From the NCBI RefSeq assembly GCF_025452235.1, contig NZ_CP104965.1, positions 3,654,501 through 3,718,500 on the forward strand: a DNA stretch of 64,000 bases, read 5' to 3'. The translations under genes were made by a program, and so were the position numbers. Positions 35,853 to 44,637 of the stretch are shown piece by piece; position 1 is the first letter of the stretch, and every line of letters begins with the position of its first letter. Source of the stretch: Devosia neptuniae. GTDB lineage: Bacteria > Pseudomonadota > Alphaproteobacteria > Rhizobiales > Devosiaceae. The notes below the pieces were generated by a model that saw only the letters and a program-made list of their open reading frames with translations, was not told where the DNA came from and searched no databases.

Positions 35853-35870
35853 CGCGGCCCTTGGGCCGCG
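35853..35870 (-). other. Intercistronic hairpin between tatA and tatB
   Basis: An eight-base stem CGCGGCCC/GGGCCGCG around TT, in the 75-base gap between tatA and tatB and without a U-run. It shares the CCCTTGGG centre with the yajC-secDF hairpin. It could hold TatA above TatB/TatC levels. Confidence 0.6.
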
Positions 35871-35903
35871 GGCGAGCCGTGGGCCGCAGCGAGCAGGACG
35901 CAA

Positions 35904-36119
35904 TCAGGCGTCCTTGCTACGGTCTACTTCGCGAGCATCGACTTCGGCAGAGGTGGTAACCCGTTCCGCCGGCTTGGTCTCTTCATCGCGCATGCCCTTC
36001 TGGAAGGCTTTGATGCCGGAGGCGACTTCACCCATCATTCCGGAAATCTTGCCGCGACCAAACAGCAGCACGACAACAACGGCGATAACGAGAATGCCCC
36101 AAATTCCTGGCGCGTGCAT
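35904..36119 (-). CDS. tatA: Twin-arginine translocase subunit TatA
   Basis: A 71-residue TatA. A single N-terminal helix (GIWGILVIAVVVVLLFGRGKISG) joins the amphipathic helix through the FGRGK hinge, followed by an acidic tail. This is the pore-forming subunit. GGGAG lies six bases before the ATG. It heads tatABC. Confidence 0.95.
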   Translation of the reverse strand: MHAPGIWGILVIAVVVVLLFGRGKISGMMGEVASGIKAFQKGMRDEETKPAERVTTSAEVDAREVDRSKDA

Positions 36120-36177
36120 ATTGGACTCCCTAGACGTTCAGACGCGTGACACGCGATAGATATAGCGAGAAATAGGT

Positions 36178-37278
36178 TTAATCTCGGCCAAACACAAGAA
36201 CGTGTTCCTCGTTGAGAGTTATGAACACGTCTTGGCCCACAGTAATGTCGGCTCTGGCGGGCTGGCGCAGAACCAATGGCGCCTCGATCCCGTTCACCTT
36301 GACCTCGCAGATATCGATGCCGATGGCGTCGCGCTTGGCGACAAGGCGGCCCGGCGTGCCGGGGCCGGAGGTGGATAGATCCGCGCCGCCGGTGGGGCGG
36401 ATGGCGATGGTGACGGCCGTGCCATCGGCCAAACCCGGCGTGGCAACGGGGCCTAAAGGCGTGAGCGCCCGGCCGTTGACGACGATGGATTCGATTTCGC
36501 TGAGCGGGGAAAAGAAACGCGCGGCGTTGAGATCGACGGGGTGACGGTAGATTTCGGCGGCGGTGCCGATCTGGGCGATGCGGCCCTGGCGGAGCAAGGC
36601 GACACGGTCGCCCAGGACCATGGCCTCCTCGGGATCGTGGGTGACGACGAGGCTGGTGGCGTGGGTTTCGCGGAGGACGGCGAGGGTTTCTTCGCGCACC
36701 GTTTCACGCAAACGTGCATCGAGACTGGAGAAAGGCTCGTCGAGCAGGAGCACTGCGGGGCGCGGCGCGACGCTGCGGGCGAGGGCCAGGCGCTGTTGTT
36801 GGCCGCCTGACAGCATGTGGGGATAGTCGGCTTCGCGGGCGCCCAGGCCGACGCGGTGGAGGGCCGAGCGGGCTTGGGCCAGAGCGGCGGTGCGGCCGAG
36901 GCGGCGCAGGCCGAACAGCACGTTTTGCAGGACTGTGAGGTGTGGAAAGAGCGCAAAGTCCTGAAACATCAGGCCAATTCCGCGCCGGTCGGGCGAGGTG
37001 GTGGCGCCGGGAGATGAGACGGTCTGGCCGTTGATCAGCAAGGCGCCGGCGTGAACGGGCTGGATGCCGGCGGCGACGCGGAGGGCGGTGGATTTGCCTG
37101 AGCCTGATTCCCCGAGCAGGCAAACGATCTCGCCGGGTTCGAGGCGGAGGGAGAATTGGTCGAGCACCACCCTGCCCCCGAGGTGAACGGAGACCTCGGC
37201 GAATTCGAGAGTGGCGGCGAAGCTGACGCCGGCGGTGCCGCGGGCGCCCCAGCTGCGCAGTTCGGTAGAATTCGGCAC
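36178..37278 (-). CDS. ABC transporter ATP-binding protein (CUT1/FbpC-like), orphan
   Basis: A 366-residue ATPase. Walker A is GESGSGKSTALR, the Q-loop is in MFQDFALFPH, the signature LSGGQQQRLALAR, Walker B VLLLDEPFSSLDAR and the H-loop VVTHDPEEAM. The C-terminal 120 residues form a TOBE-type regulatory domain. The FALFPHLTVLQNVLFGL block and TOBE extension fit iron, thiamine or polyamine importers. No permease or binding-protein gene is adjacent, which is odd. It starts at GTG 37278 overlapping the scpB stop (TAGTG), so it is translated from the scpAB message. Confidence 0.88.
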   Translation of the reverse strand: MPNSTELRSWGARGTAGVSFAATLEFAEVSVHLGGRVVLDQFSLRLEPGEIVCLLGESGSGKSTALRVAAGIQPVHAGALLINGQTVSSPGATTSPDRRGIGLMFQDFALFPHLTVLQNVLFGLRRLGRTAALAQARSALHRVGLGAREADYPHMLSGGQQQRLALARSVAPRPAVLLLDEPFSSLDARLRETVREETLAVLRETHATSLVVTHDPEEAMVLGDRVALLRQGRIAQIGTAAEIYRHPVDLNAARFFSPLSEIESIVVNGRALTPLGPVATPGLADGTAVTIAIRPTGGADLSTSGPGTPGRLVAKRDAIGIDICEVKVNGIEAPLVLRQPARADITVGQDVFITLNEEHVLVFGRD

Positions 37279-37910
37279 TATGAATTGTCCTCGAGGTCTT
37301 CGTCGCCGGGCTCGAGCGGGTCTTCGTCATCGCGCAGGGCGCCTTCGAAGGGGAGCGGGATTTGCAGGCTTGGCGGAAGGCGGTTGGAGAGGAGGCCCGA
37401 GCCTTTGAGCTCGTCGAGGCCGGGGAGGTCGCCCAGGGCTTCGAGGCCGAAATGATCGAGAAAAGCCTCGGTCGTTCCGTAGGTTACGGGACGGCCGGGG
37501 GTGCGGCGGCGGCCGCGCATGCGAATCCAGCCGGCTTCGAGCAGCAGATCGATGGTGCCCTTGCCGGTGGCAACGCCGCGGACTTCTTCGATTTCGGCGC
37601 GGGTGGCGGGCTGGTGATAGGCGATGATGGCGAGGGTTTCGAGGGCGGCGCGGGAGAGCGGGCGGGTTTCCTGTTCTTCGCGACGGAGCAGGAAGCCGAG
37701 GTCTTCGGCGGTGCGGAAGGCCCATTTATCGGCGCGACGCACCAGGTTTACACCCCGGCTGGCGTAGCGCGATTGCAGCTCTAGCAGAAGCGCAGCAACA
37801 TCTGCCCCTTCACCCAAATATGCTAACAGACTGTTAGCATCGAGAGGCTCCTTAGACGCAAAAAGCAGCGCTTCGAGGATGCGCAAATGCCGCTCGGTGA
37901 CTTCACTCAC
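37278..37910 (-). CDS. scpB: Segregation and condensation protein B
   Basis: A 210-residue protein with two winged helices: LRILEALLFASKEPLDANSLLAYL near the start and RAALETLAIIAYHQPATRAEIEEVRG in the middle. The VTYGTTEAFLDHFGLEALGDLP block is typical of ScpB. The C-terminal tail is acidic. It works with ScpA and SMC in chromosome segregation. It overlaps scpA by 4 bp upstream and the ABC gene by 1 base downstream. Confidence 0.96.
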   Translation of the reverse strand: MSEVTERHLRILEALLFASKEPLDANSLLAYLGEGADVAALLLELQSRYASRGVNLVRRADKWAFRTAEDLGFLLRREEQETRPLSRAALETLAIIAYHQPATRAEIEEVRGVATGKGTIDLLLEAGWIRMRGRRRTPGRPVTYGTTEAFLDHFGLEALGDLPGLDELKGSGLLSNRLPPSLQIPLPFEGALRDDEDPLEPGDEDLEDNS

Positions 37911-38695
37911 GGCGTGTCACTCTTGCGGCGGCGCATGAAAAGCGGCCCGAATGTCTCGGTTTGGCGCAGATCGATCTTGCCCAGGCGCACCAGCTCGAGG
38001 CTGGAGGCGAAGGTGGAGGCGCGAACGGTGGTGCGTTCGGCCGGGGTCGCCAGATATTCGGCAAGGTAAGTGTCCATGGCGACCCATTCAAAACTATCAC
38101 CGATGAGGCGCTGGAGGATATCTCGTGCCTCCTGCAGCGACCAGACGGTGCGTTGCAGGGGGGTGTAATCGGTGGTGGCGCCGCGTTCGCGCTGGCCGGC
38201 ATAGGCCTTGAGCAGGTCGTAAAGCGAAGCTTCCCACAGGCTCTTGCGATTGATCTCGATGGGCTCGGGCTCGCCGCGGGCGTAAATCTGGAAGCCGAGG
38301 CGCGGGCGGTTCATCAACTGGCTGGCGGCACGGCGCATGGCTTCGAGGCGCTTGAGGCGGAATTGCAGCATGGCGGCCAGCATTTCGCCAGACGGTTCTT
38401 CATCGCTGGGCGCCTGGGGCACCATGAGGCGGCTTTTGAGATAGGCAAGCCAGGCGGCCATGACGAGATAATCGGCAGCGACCTCGATGCGCTTCTCGCG
38501 GACGGTCTCGATGAATTTGAGATATTGCTCGGCCAGGGCCAGCACGGAAATGGCCGCCAGATCGACCTTCTGACGGCGGGCGAGATCGAGCAGCAGATCG
38601 AGCGGGCCTTCATAGCCATCGACATCGACATACATGACGTCTTCGTCGGCTGGCGCCGCCGGAGTATCGAACCAATCGGTCTGTGGGCTCGTCAT
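37907..38695 (-). CDS. scpA: Segregation and condensation protein A
   Basis: A 262-residue kleisin subunit of the SMC-ScpAB complex. The kleisin N-terminal block YEGPLDLLLDLARRQKVDLAAISVLALAEQYL and the following helix VAADYLVMAAWLAYLKSRLM are clear. The C-terminal winged helix is present. ATG 38695 is preferred, since the extra 12 residues upstream use a TTG and are not family-like. In many Rhizobiales nagZ lies between the SPOR gene and scpA; here the gap is only 123 bases. Confidence 0.95.
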   Translation of the reverse strand: MTSPQTDWFDTPAAPADEDVMYVDVDGYEGPLDLLLDLARRQKVDLAAISVLALAEQYLKFIETVREKRIEVAADYLVMAAWLAYLKSRLMVPQAPSDEEPSGEMLAAMLQFRLKRLEAMRRAASQLMNRPRLGFQIYARGEPEPIEINRKSLWEASLYDLLKAYAGQRERGATTDYTPLQRTVWSLQEARDILQRLIGDSFEWVAMDTYLAEYLATPAERTTVRASTFASSLELVRLGKIDLRQTETFGPLFMRRRKSDTP

Positions 38696-38787
38696 GTCAG
38701 TCGGTGGCCGCCTTGCAAGATATGCAAGCAATCCTTGGCGGTTGGGCTGGTCAGCGTCAAGCTTTGCGCCGGACGTTGCGTGGTTTT

Positions 38788-38810
38788 GCCCCGGTACTAA
38801 AGACCGGGGC
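38788..38810. other. Hairpin between the SPOR gene and scpA
   Basis: The stem GCCCCGGT/ACCGGGGC with loop ACTAAAG lies just after the SPOR stop on the minus strand. No U-run follows in that direction, so it is probably a processing or stability element. Confidence 0.4.
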
Positions 38811-38818
38811 CAACCTTA

Positions 38819-41101
38819 CTACATCGTGAAGCAGTCGCCGCCGGCGGCTTTGACTTGGGTGCACATGTCGTTGGCCGACTGGATGGAGTTGGCCGGAACG
38901 CGGACGCGGTAGAAGACGCCGCGGGCGCCAAGGTCGACGCGCTGGACTTCCATATTGGCGCCGCCAAAGAGCGGGCCGAAGCGGGAGACCATTGCCTGGG
39001 CCGTCTGGCGGGCTTCGGCTTCGCTGCGCTGGGAGGCGAGCTGGACATAGGCGGGAGCGTCGTTGGGCAGCGCTTCGACTTCGGTGGCGCCGGCCGGGAT
39101 GGCGGCAGTGCTGGCAGCGGGTGCCGGGGTCGGCGCGGGCGTTGCGGCGGGTTCGGCGGCATTGTTGATGATGGCATCGACCGTGGTGGCAGGAGCCGCG
39201 GAGGCCGTCTGCTGAGCGAAGCTGGCCGGACGGGTGCGCGGCACGATGGTGGTCTTGCCCGCGATCGGATTACCGGCGGCATCAACGGCCGGAACGGTGG
39301 AGCCAGGGGTTACCGGCGTCACGGGCGGGACCACGGGGGTGGGTGCCGGCGTGGGCGTCGGTTCAGGCTGGGCGGCAGCGGCGAGCAGTTCGGGGCTGGC
39401 GGTTTCAGCACCGGGGACGGCGGGCACATTGGGACGGTCAACCGGTAGAATGGCCGAGCCGGCAACGGTTTCCTCGCCGCTGACAATGGTGCCATCGGGA
39501 CGCACGGTGACGGTGCGGACCTTGCGATTGGCCAGGCCTTCTTCGCTGACGGATGGCGTGGACGCGACCTGGGTCACTTCGTTGACGTCGGCCTGATCGC
39601 GCGAGACCAATTGCTCGTCGCTACCGGGCTGGACGCCGTCGATTTCGTTGAAGACCACCGATTGGTTGGCAGCGGCCGTTGCCGGCTGGGCAGCGGGCGT
39701 TTCCTTGATCGGGGTGGCGTCGGCCGTGAGTACGGGTGGCGGACCACTTTCCCCGCCCATGCCCAGGACCCAATAGAGACCAAAGCCAGCGAGCGCGAGC
39801 AGCACGACGGCGACAACCGGACCGGCCAGCGCGCGGGAAAAGTTGAAACTGCGCGGCGCGCGCGGGGCGCGTTCGGCCTTGACCCGGCGCTTACCGGGCT
39901 TGGCCTCTTCGGCATCTGCCGTTTCGACCCAGCCGATATCGGCGCCGGTCGCGGCGGCGGCGGCCAAAATGGTTTCGTCGACATCTGAAACGGGGCGTGG
40001 CGAGCGGGCGGCCGACTGCTGCGCCAGCGTGGGCGTGGCAAGACTGCGTAGCGCAGGGCTGGCCAGGGGCCGCTCTTCGGCGGGCCTGGCTGGGGTGGGT
40101 GCATCGGAATCGACGCGGACGGCGCGGCCGATCAGGTTTTCGATTTCATCGATCGGATCGGAGCCGAGCGTATCGTCAGCGGCGCTTTCGACGGCGGCAG
40201 GCGTTGCTGCAACCGGGGCCTCGATGCGCGGCTCGGACGGCGTCGGTGTGGGCGCAACGGCAGCGGGCGCTGCCGGGCGCGAGCCCAGGCCGAACACCGG
40301 CGGAATCTTGAAGCTGTCGACCTGCGGCTTAGGCGCGGGCTGCGGGCTGTCGAAGCTGGGCTGGCGGCGCTCATCCTGGTCGACGACAAGACCGCCCGAG
40401 ACGGCCGGACGGGCCGCCTGCGGCGCGGGAGCTGTTACTACCGGCGCAACTGACGCAGCCGGGAGCGTGGGTTCGGGCTGGGTATCGCCCAGCAGCTCGG
40501 CCGCGATCAGATCGGCAATGCTGTCATAGTCGCTGCTAGTGGGCGCGGAAGGCGCGGCAGGGGGCGTGGGAGCCGGAGCAGGTGCGGCAACGGTCGGCTG
40601 CGGCGCGGGCTTGGGAGCCGGTGGCACGGGGGAGCTGACGGGGGAGCTGACCGGGGATGACCTGGGTGCGAAATCCAGGTCAAAATTGAAAGCATCGGGC
40701 TCGCGCCGGGCTTCGGCGGGAGCCGGCGCGGCAGGGGCTGGAGCAGCGGGCGCTGCTGTCTCGACCGGCTTAGCCGTGACGACTGGCGCGGCAGGGCTTT
40801 GTTCAGGCTCGCGCCGCGGCGGAACAGGCTGTTGCGCAACCGGCTGCGGCGCCGGGGGCGCTTCGGCAGGACGATTGAAGTCGAAACGCGGCACGGGCGT
40901 TGGACTGGCTGCGGCAGGCGACTCGCCGCCCGGAATACGAACCGGGAACGGCGTGGGCTGAGGGGCGGCTGGCTGCTGAGGGGCGGACGGCGCAGGGGTA
41001 TCCGTGCGCGCATCCTGCGCCATCAATTTCGCGAGTTCTGCGATCAGGTCGTCTGCGTCAGATTGTCCGGCCATTGGCTGCGGTTTCGCTGTTGTCATCA
41101 A
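38819..41101 (-). CDS. SPOR-domain cell-division protein with long disordered N-terminus
   Basis: A 760-residue bitopic membrane protein. A 420-residue Pro/Ala-rich cytoplasmic region holds short acidic/Leu motifs (DDLIAELAKLM near 17, DSIADLIAAELLG near 193, PIDEIENLIGRAV near 316). One membrane helix spans about 424-448 (LAGPVVAVVLLALAGFGLYW). A periplasmic linker follows, and the SPOR domain takes up the last 80 residues (AYVQLASQRSEAEARQTAQAM to the end). SPOR domains bind denuded glycan at the septum. It lies between argS and scpA, a conserved alphaproteobacterial place. Confidence 0.9.
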   Translation of the reverse strand: MMTTAKPQPMAGQSDADDLIAELAKLMAQDARTDTPAPSAPQQPAAPQPTPFPVRIPGGESPAAASPTPVPRFDFNRPAEAPPAPQPVAQQPVPPRREPEQSPAAPVVTAKPVETAAPAAPAPAAPAPAEARREPDAFNFDLDFAPRSSPVSSPVSSPVPPAPKPAPQPTVAAPAPAPTPPAAPSAPTSSDYDSIADLIAAELLGDTQPEPTLPAASVAPVVTAPAPQAARPAVSGGLVVDQDERRQPSFDSPQPAPKPQVDSFKIPPVFGLGSRPAAPAAVAPTPTPSEPRIEAPVAATPAAVESAADDTLGSDPIDEIENLIGRAVRVDSDAPTPARPAEERPLASPALRSLATPTLAQQSAARSPRPVSDVDETILAAAAATGADIGWVETADAEEAKPGKRRVKAERAPRAPRSFNFSRALAGPVVAVVLLALAGFGLYWVLGMGGESGPPPVLTADATPIKETPAAQPATAAANQSVVFNEIDGVQPGSDEQLVSRDQADVNEVTQVASTPSVSEEGLANRKVRTVTVRPDGTIVSGEETVAGSAILPVDRPNVPAVPGAETASPELLAAAAQPEPTPTPAPTPVVPPVTPVTPGSTVPAVDAAGNPIAGKTTIVPRTRPASFAQQTASAAPATTVDAIINNAAEPAATPAPTPAPAASTAAIPAGATEVEALPNDAPAYVQLASQRSEAEARQTAQAMVSRFGPLFGGANMEVQRVDLGARGVFYRVRVPANSIQSANDMCTQVKAAGGDCFTM

Positions 41102-41177
41102 GCAGCGCCTTCTTGGTTACTGCAACGGCGCCCAATATAGGCATTTTGCCGCGAGTCATCACAGTAATGCGCCCGAA

Positions 41178-42923
41178 TTATGAAAGCTCAGTCGGGGCGG
41201 AAACGCCTAGAATTGCTAGGCCATTCACCAGAACCTGACGGACGGCGTCGACGAGCGCGAGTCGAGCCAATGTCAGCTTTGGATCGTCAGCGTTAACAAA
41301 CCGCAAAGATACATCATCCTTGCCCTTTGCCCAGAAGCTATGGAAGGCGCCAGCCAGGTCATGGACGTAGAAGGCGATCCGATGGGGTTCATGCGCCACG
41401 GCGGCCGCCGTGACGGTGCGCGGCCAGGCGGCCAGGACCCGCACGAGGTCGAGTTCTTCGGGGGTCTGGATCAGCTCGATTTCGGCCTTGGCCAGCGCTT
41501 CGGGTGACAGATCGAGGGCGGGCAGATCGCGATTGGCGGTCTTAAAGATCGAATAGGCCCGAGCGTGGGCATACTGGACATAGAAGACCGGATTATCGCG
41601 CGTCTGTTCCTTGACCAGAGCAAAGTCGAAATCCATCGCCGCGTCATTGCGCCGGAACAGCAGCATGAAACGGGTGGCGTCGGCACCCACTTCATCCACC
41701 ACATCGGCCAAAGTCACCAAATCGCCGGAACGCTTGGACATTTTGAACGGCTCGCCGTTCTTCATCAGCCGGACGAGCTGGCAGATGCGCACATCCATAT
41801 CGGCGGCATTGAGCGAGACCGCCTTGGTGGCGGCCTGCAGGCGTTTGACATAGCCGGAATGGTCGGCGCCGAGCACATTGATCATGTGCTTGAAGCCGCG
41901 CAGGAACTTGTTGCGGTGATAGGCGATATCGGCGGCGAAATAGGTGTAGGACCCGTCCGACTTGATCAGGGGGCGATCGACATCGTCGCCATAATCGGTG
42001 GCGCGGAACAGGGTCTGCTCGCGATCTTCCCATTCGTCGGGGGTCTTGCCCTTGGGAGGCTCAAGCCGGCCTTCATAGATCATGCCTTCCTGGCGCAGCC
42101 AATCGAGCGTGGTGTCGATGGCGCCGCCCTGCCCGTGCAGGGTGCGTTCGGAGAAGAATACATCGTGATGGATATTGAGCTTGGCGAGATCCGCCTTGAT
42201 CAGCTCGAGCATGGCGGCCAGCACCCGGTCCTTGACCAGGGCCAGGGCTTCGGGCTCGGGCTTGGACAGCAGGCTATCGCCGAACTCTTCCTTGAGCGCC
42301 TGGCCGACTGGGATCAGGTAATCGCCGGGATAGAAGCCCGGCGGAATCTCGATGGTTTCGCCCAGGGCCTCGCGATAGCGCAGGAAGGTGGAGCGGGCGA
42401 GCGTGTCGATCTGGCTGCCGGCGTCGTTGATGTAATATTCGCGGGCCACTTCGTAGCCGGAATAGGCCATGAGCGCCGCCAGCGTGTCGCCGAAGACGGC
42501 GCCGCGGGTGTGGCCGACATGCATGGGGCCGGTGGGATTGGCCGATACATATTCGATATTGACCGCTTCCCCCTGCCCTAGCGTCGAGCGGCCGTAATCA
42601 TCGCCCTGCTGGGCGATGGACCGCAAGACCTGATGCCAGATGGGCGTGGCGAGGCGGAAATTGATGAAACCGGGGCCGGCGACCTCGACGGCGGTGACGT
42701 CCGGGTCCTTGCCGAAATGCTCGGCCAGGGTGGTGGCGACTTCGCGCGGATTCTTGCCTAGCGGCTTGGCGACGACCATGGCCGCATTGGTGCTGAGATC
42801 GCCATGGGCGCTATCTCGCGGCGGCTCGACCACGATGCGGGCCAGAAGATCGGCACCAACTTCGGGGTAGAGAACCGAGAGGGCGTTGGAAACGCGCGCA
42901 GCGAAAAGGGCGAAAACGTCCAT
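41178..42923 (-). CDS. argS: Arginine-tRNA ligase
   Basis: A 581-residue class I synthetase. The HIGH motif appears as HVGHTRG in VSANPTGPMHVGHTRGAVF, and KMSKRSGDLVTLADV holds the KMSK loop. The N-terminal Add1 domain starts MDVFALFAARVSNAL, and the C-terminal DALR anticodon domain ends ALVDAVRQVLVNGLAILGV. The length is normal. It lies downstream of dgt with a 30-base gap, likely one transcript. Confidence 0.97.
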   Translation of the reverse strand: MDVFALFAARVSNALSVLYPEVGADLLARIVVEPPRDSAHGDLSTNAAMVVAKPLGKNPREVATTLAEHFGKDPDVTAVEVAGPGFINFRLATPIWHQVLRSIAQQGDDYGRSTLGQGEAVNIEYVSANPTGPMHVGHTRGAVFGDTLAALMAYSGYEVAREYYINDAGSQIDTLARSTFLRYREALGETIEIPPGFYPGDYLIPVGQALKEEFGDSLLSKPEPEALALVKDRVLAAMLELIKADLAKLNIHHDVFFSERTLHGQGGAIDTTLDWLRQEGMIYEGRLEPPKGKTPDEWEDREQTLFRATDYGDDVDRPLIKSDGSYTYFAADIAYHRNKFLRGFKHMINVLGADHSGYVKRLQAATKAVSLNAADMDVRICQLVRLMKNGEPFKMSKRSGDLVTLADVVDEVGADATRFMLLFRRNDAAMDFDFALVKEQTRDNPVFYVQYAHARAYSIFKTANRDLPALDLSPEALAKAEIELIQTPEELDLVRVLAAWPRTVTAAAVAHEPHRIAFYVHDLAGAFHSFWAKGKDDVSLRFVNADDPKLTLARLALVDAVRQVLVNGLAILGVSAPTELS

Positions 42924-42953
42924 GACAAACCTGAAAGTAGCGGAGCGCCGGGG

Positions 42954-44147
42954 TTAGCGGAATTCCACCCGAGCGTCAAACAGCCGGGCATATTCGTCGA
43001 GAGCATAGGGATCGGTCATGCCGGCGATGAAATCGGCGACAATGCGGGCGAGAGCGGTGTCGGTGGTGGCATTGGCGGCGGCAATGCCCCAGCGGCCGGG
43101 GAGATCGCGGGATTGCATGTAGCGGGCGAAAAGGTCAGTGACGACGGCCTCGCTCTGGCGCACGGGGATCATCACCGATTCATGGCGATAGACGCGCTCG
43201 AAGAGGAATTGCTTGAGGCCGCGTTCGGCTTCGGTGGTGGCGGGAGAGAAGGTGAGTAGGGTCTTGCCGGCATTGCGGACGTCTTCGACGGTGGTGACGC
43301 CAGCGGCGGCGATATTGGCGGCGGTGGTGGCGATGACGTCTTCGATGGAGCGGGTGATGAGGCGGCGCTGGACTTCGTGGGCCTGCCGGTTTGGTGCGAT
43401 ATCGGGATAGCGGGCGAGGACTTCGCGGACCACGGGGCCGGCCAGGGGTACATCAGCGAGGTCATCGAGGACGATGAGGCCGGCGCGCAGGGCGTCGTCG
43501 ATATCGTGGGCATTGTAGGCGATGTCGTCGGCAATTGCGGCGGCCTGGGCTTCGAGCGAGGCGTGGGTGGAGAGGCGCAGGTCGGCACTGGCGGGGATGT
43601 CGTCGAGGCCGGCGGGGAGGCCTTCATGGGCGTATTTGCCATAGGGGGCGCCGTCGGGGTGGATCAGCGGGCCATTGTGCTTGAGGATGCCTTCGAGGGT
43701 TTCCCAGGTGAGGTTGAGGCCGTCATGCTCGGCATAGCGGTTTTCCAGGCGGGTGACGGTTCGGATGGCCTGCATATTATGATCGAAGCCGCCAAAGGGG
43801 CCCATGACCGCATGCAGCGCGCGTTCGCCGGCGTGGCCGAACGGCGTGTGGCCCAGATCGTGGCTGAGCGCGACGGCTTCGGCGAGGTCTTCATCGAGAA
43901 GCAGGGCGCGGGCCAGGGAGCGGGCCATCTGGCTGACTTCGAGCGTGTGGGTCAGCCGGTTGCGGAAGTGGCGGCCTTCGTGATGGAGGAACACCTGCGT
44001 CTTGTGCTGCAGGCGGCGGAAGGCGGTGGAATGGATGATGCGGTCGCGATCGCGCTGGAATTCGGAGCGGGTGGGACTGGGGCCGGTGCCGTAGAGGCGG
44101 CCCAAGGTGAGTTCGGGCTTGGATGCGTAGGGCGCGGTTTCGCTCAT
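42954..44147 (-). CDS. dgt: dGTPase-like deoxynucleotide triphosphohydrolase
   Basis: A 397-residue HD-domain hydrolase. RLTHTLEVSQMARSLA supplies the first His, and SHDLGHTPFGHAGERAL supplies the HD pair and following His, with the second-half D in IADDIAYNAHDIDD. This is the type 2 dGTPase-like protein common next to erpA and argS in alphaproteobacteria. It removes triphosphate from dNTPs and helps pool control. The divergent partner is erpA, 86 bases away. Confidence 0.94.
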   Translation of the reverse strand: MSETAPYASKPELTLGRLYGTGPSPTRSEFQRDRDRIIHSTAFRRLQHKTQVFLHHEGRHFRNRLTHTLEVSQMARSLARALLLDEDLAEAVALSHDLGHTPFGHAGERALHAVMGPFGGFDHNMQAIRTVTRLENRYAEHDGLNLTWETLEGILKHNGPLIHPDGAPYGKYAHEGLPAGLDDIPASADLRLSTHASLEAQAAAIADDIAYNAHDIDDALRAGLIVLDDLADVPLAGPVVREVLARYPDIAPNRQAHEVQRRLITRSIEDVIATTAANIAAAGVTTVEDVRNAGKTLLTFSPATTEAERGLKQFLFERVYRHESVMIPVRQSEAVVTDLFARYMQSRDLPGRWGIAAANATTDTALARIVADFIAGMTDPYALDEYARLFDARVEFR

Positions 44148-44233
44148 CGGTGATCACAAGCCCCTTTTCATTCTCGGCAAGAGTTACTATTTTAGCCTGA
44201 CCGTTATGACATTACGAACGGCATGGATTGCAA

Positions 44234-44584
44234 ATGACCGAAGCTATGGTTGCCCCCACCCAAGTCGTGCTGACCGATCGCGCCGCCAAGCGCGTGTCGC
44301 GCATTCTTGCCAAAGAGCCCGAAGGCACGGTGTTGCGCATTTCGGTGGCGGGCGGTGGTTGCTCCGGATTTCAGTATGAATACAACCTCGTACAGGAAAA
44401 GGCGGCCAGCGACGATATCGTTCTGCAAAAGGGCGACGCGGTGGTGCTGATCGATTCGATGAGTCTGGAATTCATGGGCGGATCGGAAATCGACTTCGTG
44501 GACAGCCTGATCGGCCAGGCTTTCGAGATTCGCAACCCGAACGCTGTGGCCTCCTGCGGCTGCGGCACGAGTTTCGCCGTTTAG
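44234..44584 (+). CDS. erpA: Iron-sulfur cluster insertion protein ErpA (A-type carrier)
   Basis: A 116-residue HesB/IscA-type carrier. The three cluster cysteines are present: Cys43 in GGGCSGFQYEY, and Cys108 and Cys110 in SCGCGTSF. SLEFMGGSEIDFVDSL is the family core. ATG 44234 is chosen over an upstream TTG. It hands Fe-S clusters to apo-proteins. Divergent from dgt. Confidence 0.93.
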   Translation: MTEAMVAPTQVVLTDRAAKRVSRILAKEPEGTVLRISVAGGGCSGFQYEYNLVQEKAASDDIVLQKGDAVVLIDSMSLEFMGGSEIDFVDSLIGQAFEIRNPNAVASCGCGTSFAV

Positions 44585-44637
44585 CTTCCCCTTCCGATAA
44601 TGCCCGGCTAACGTCCTCCAAAATTGGAGGAATCGGC

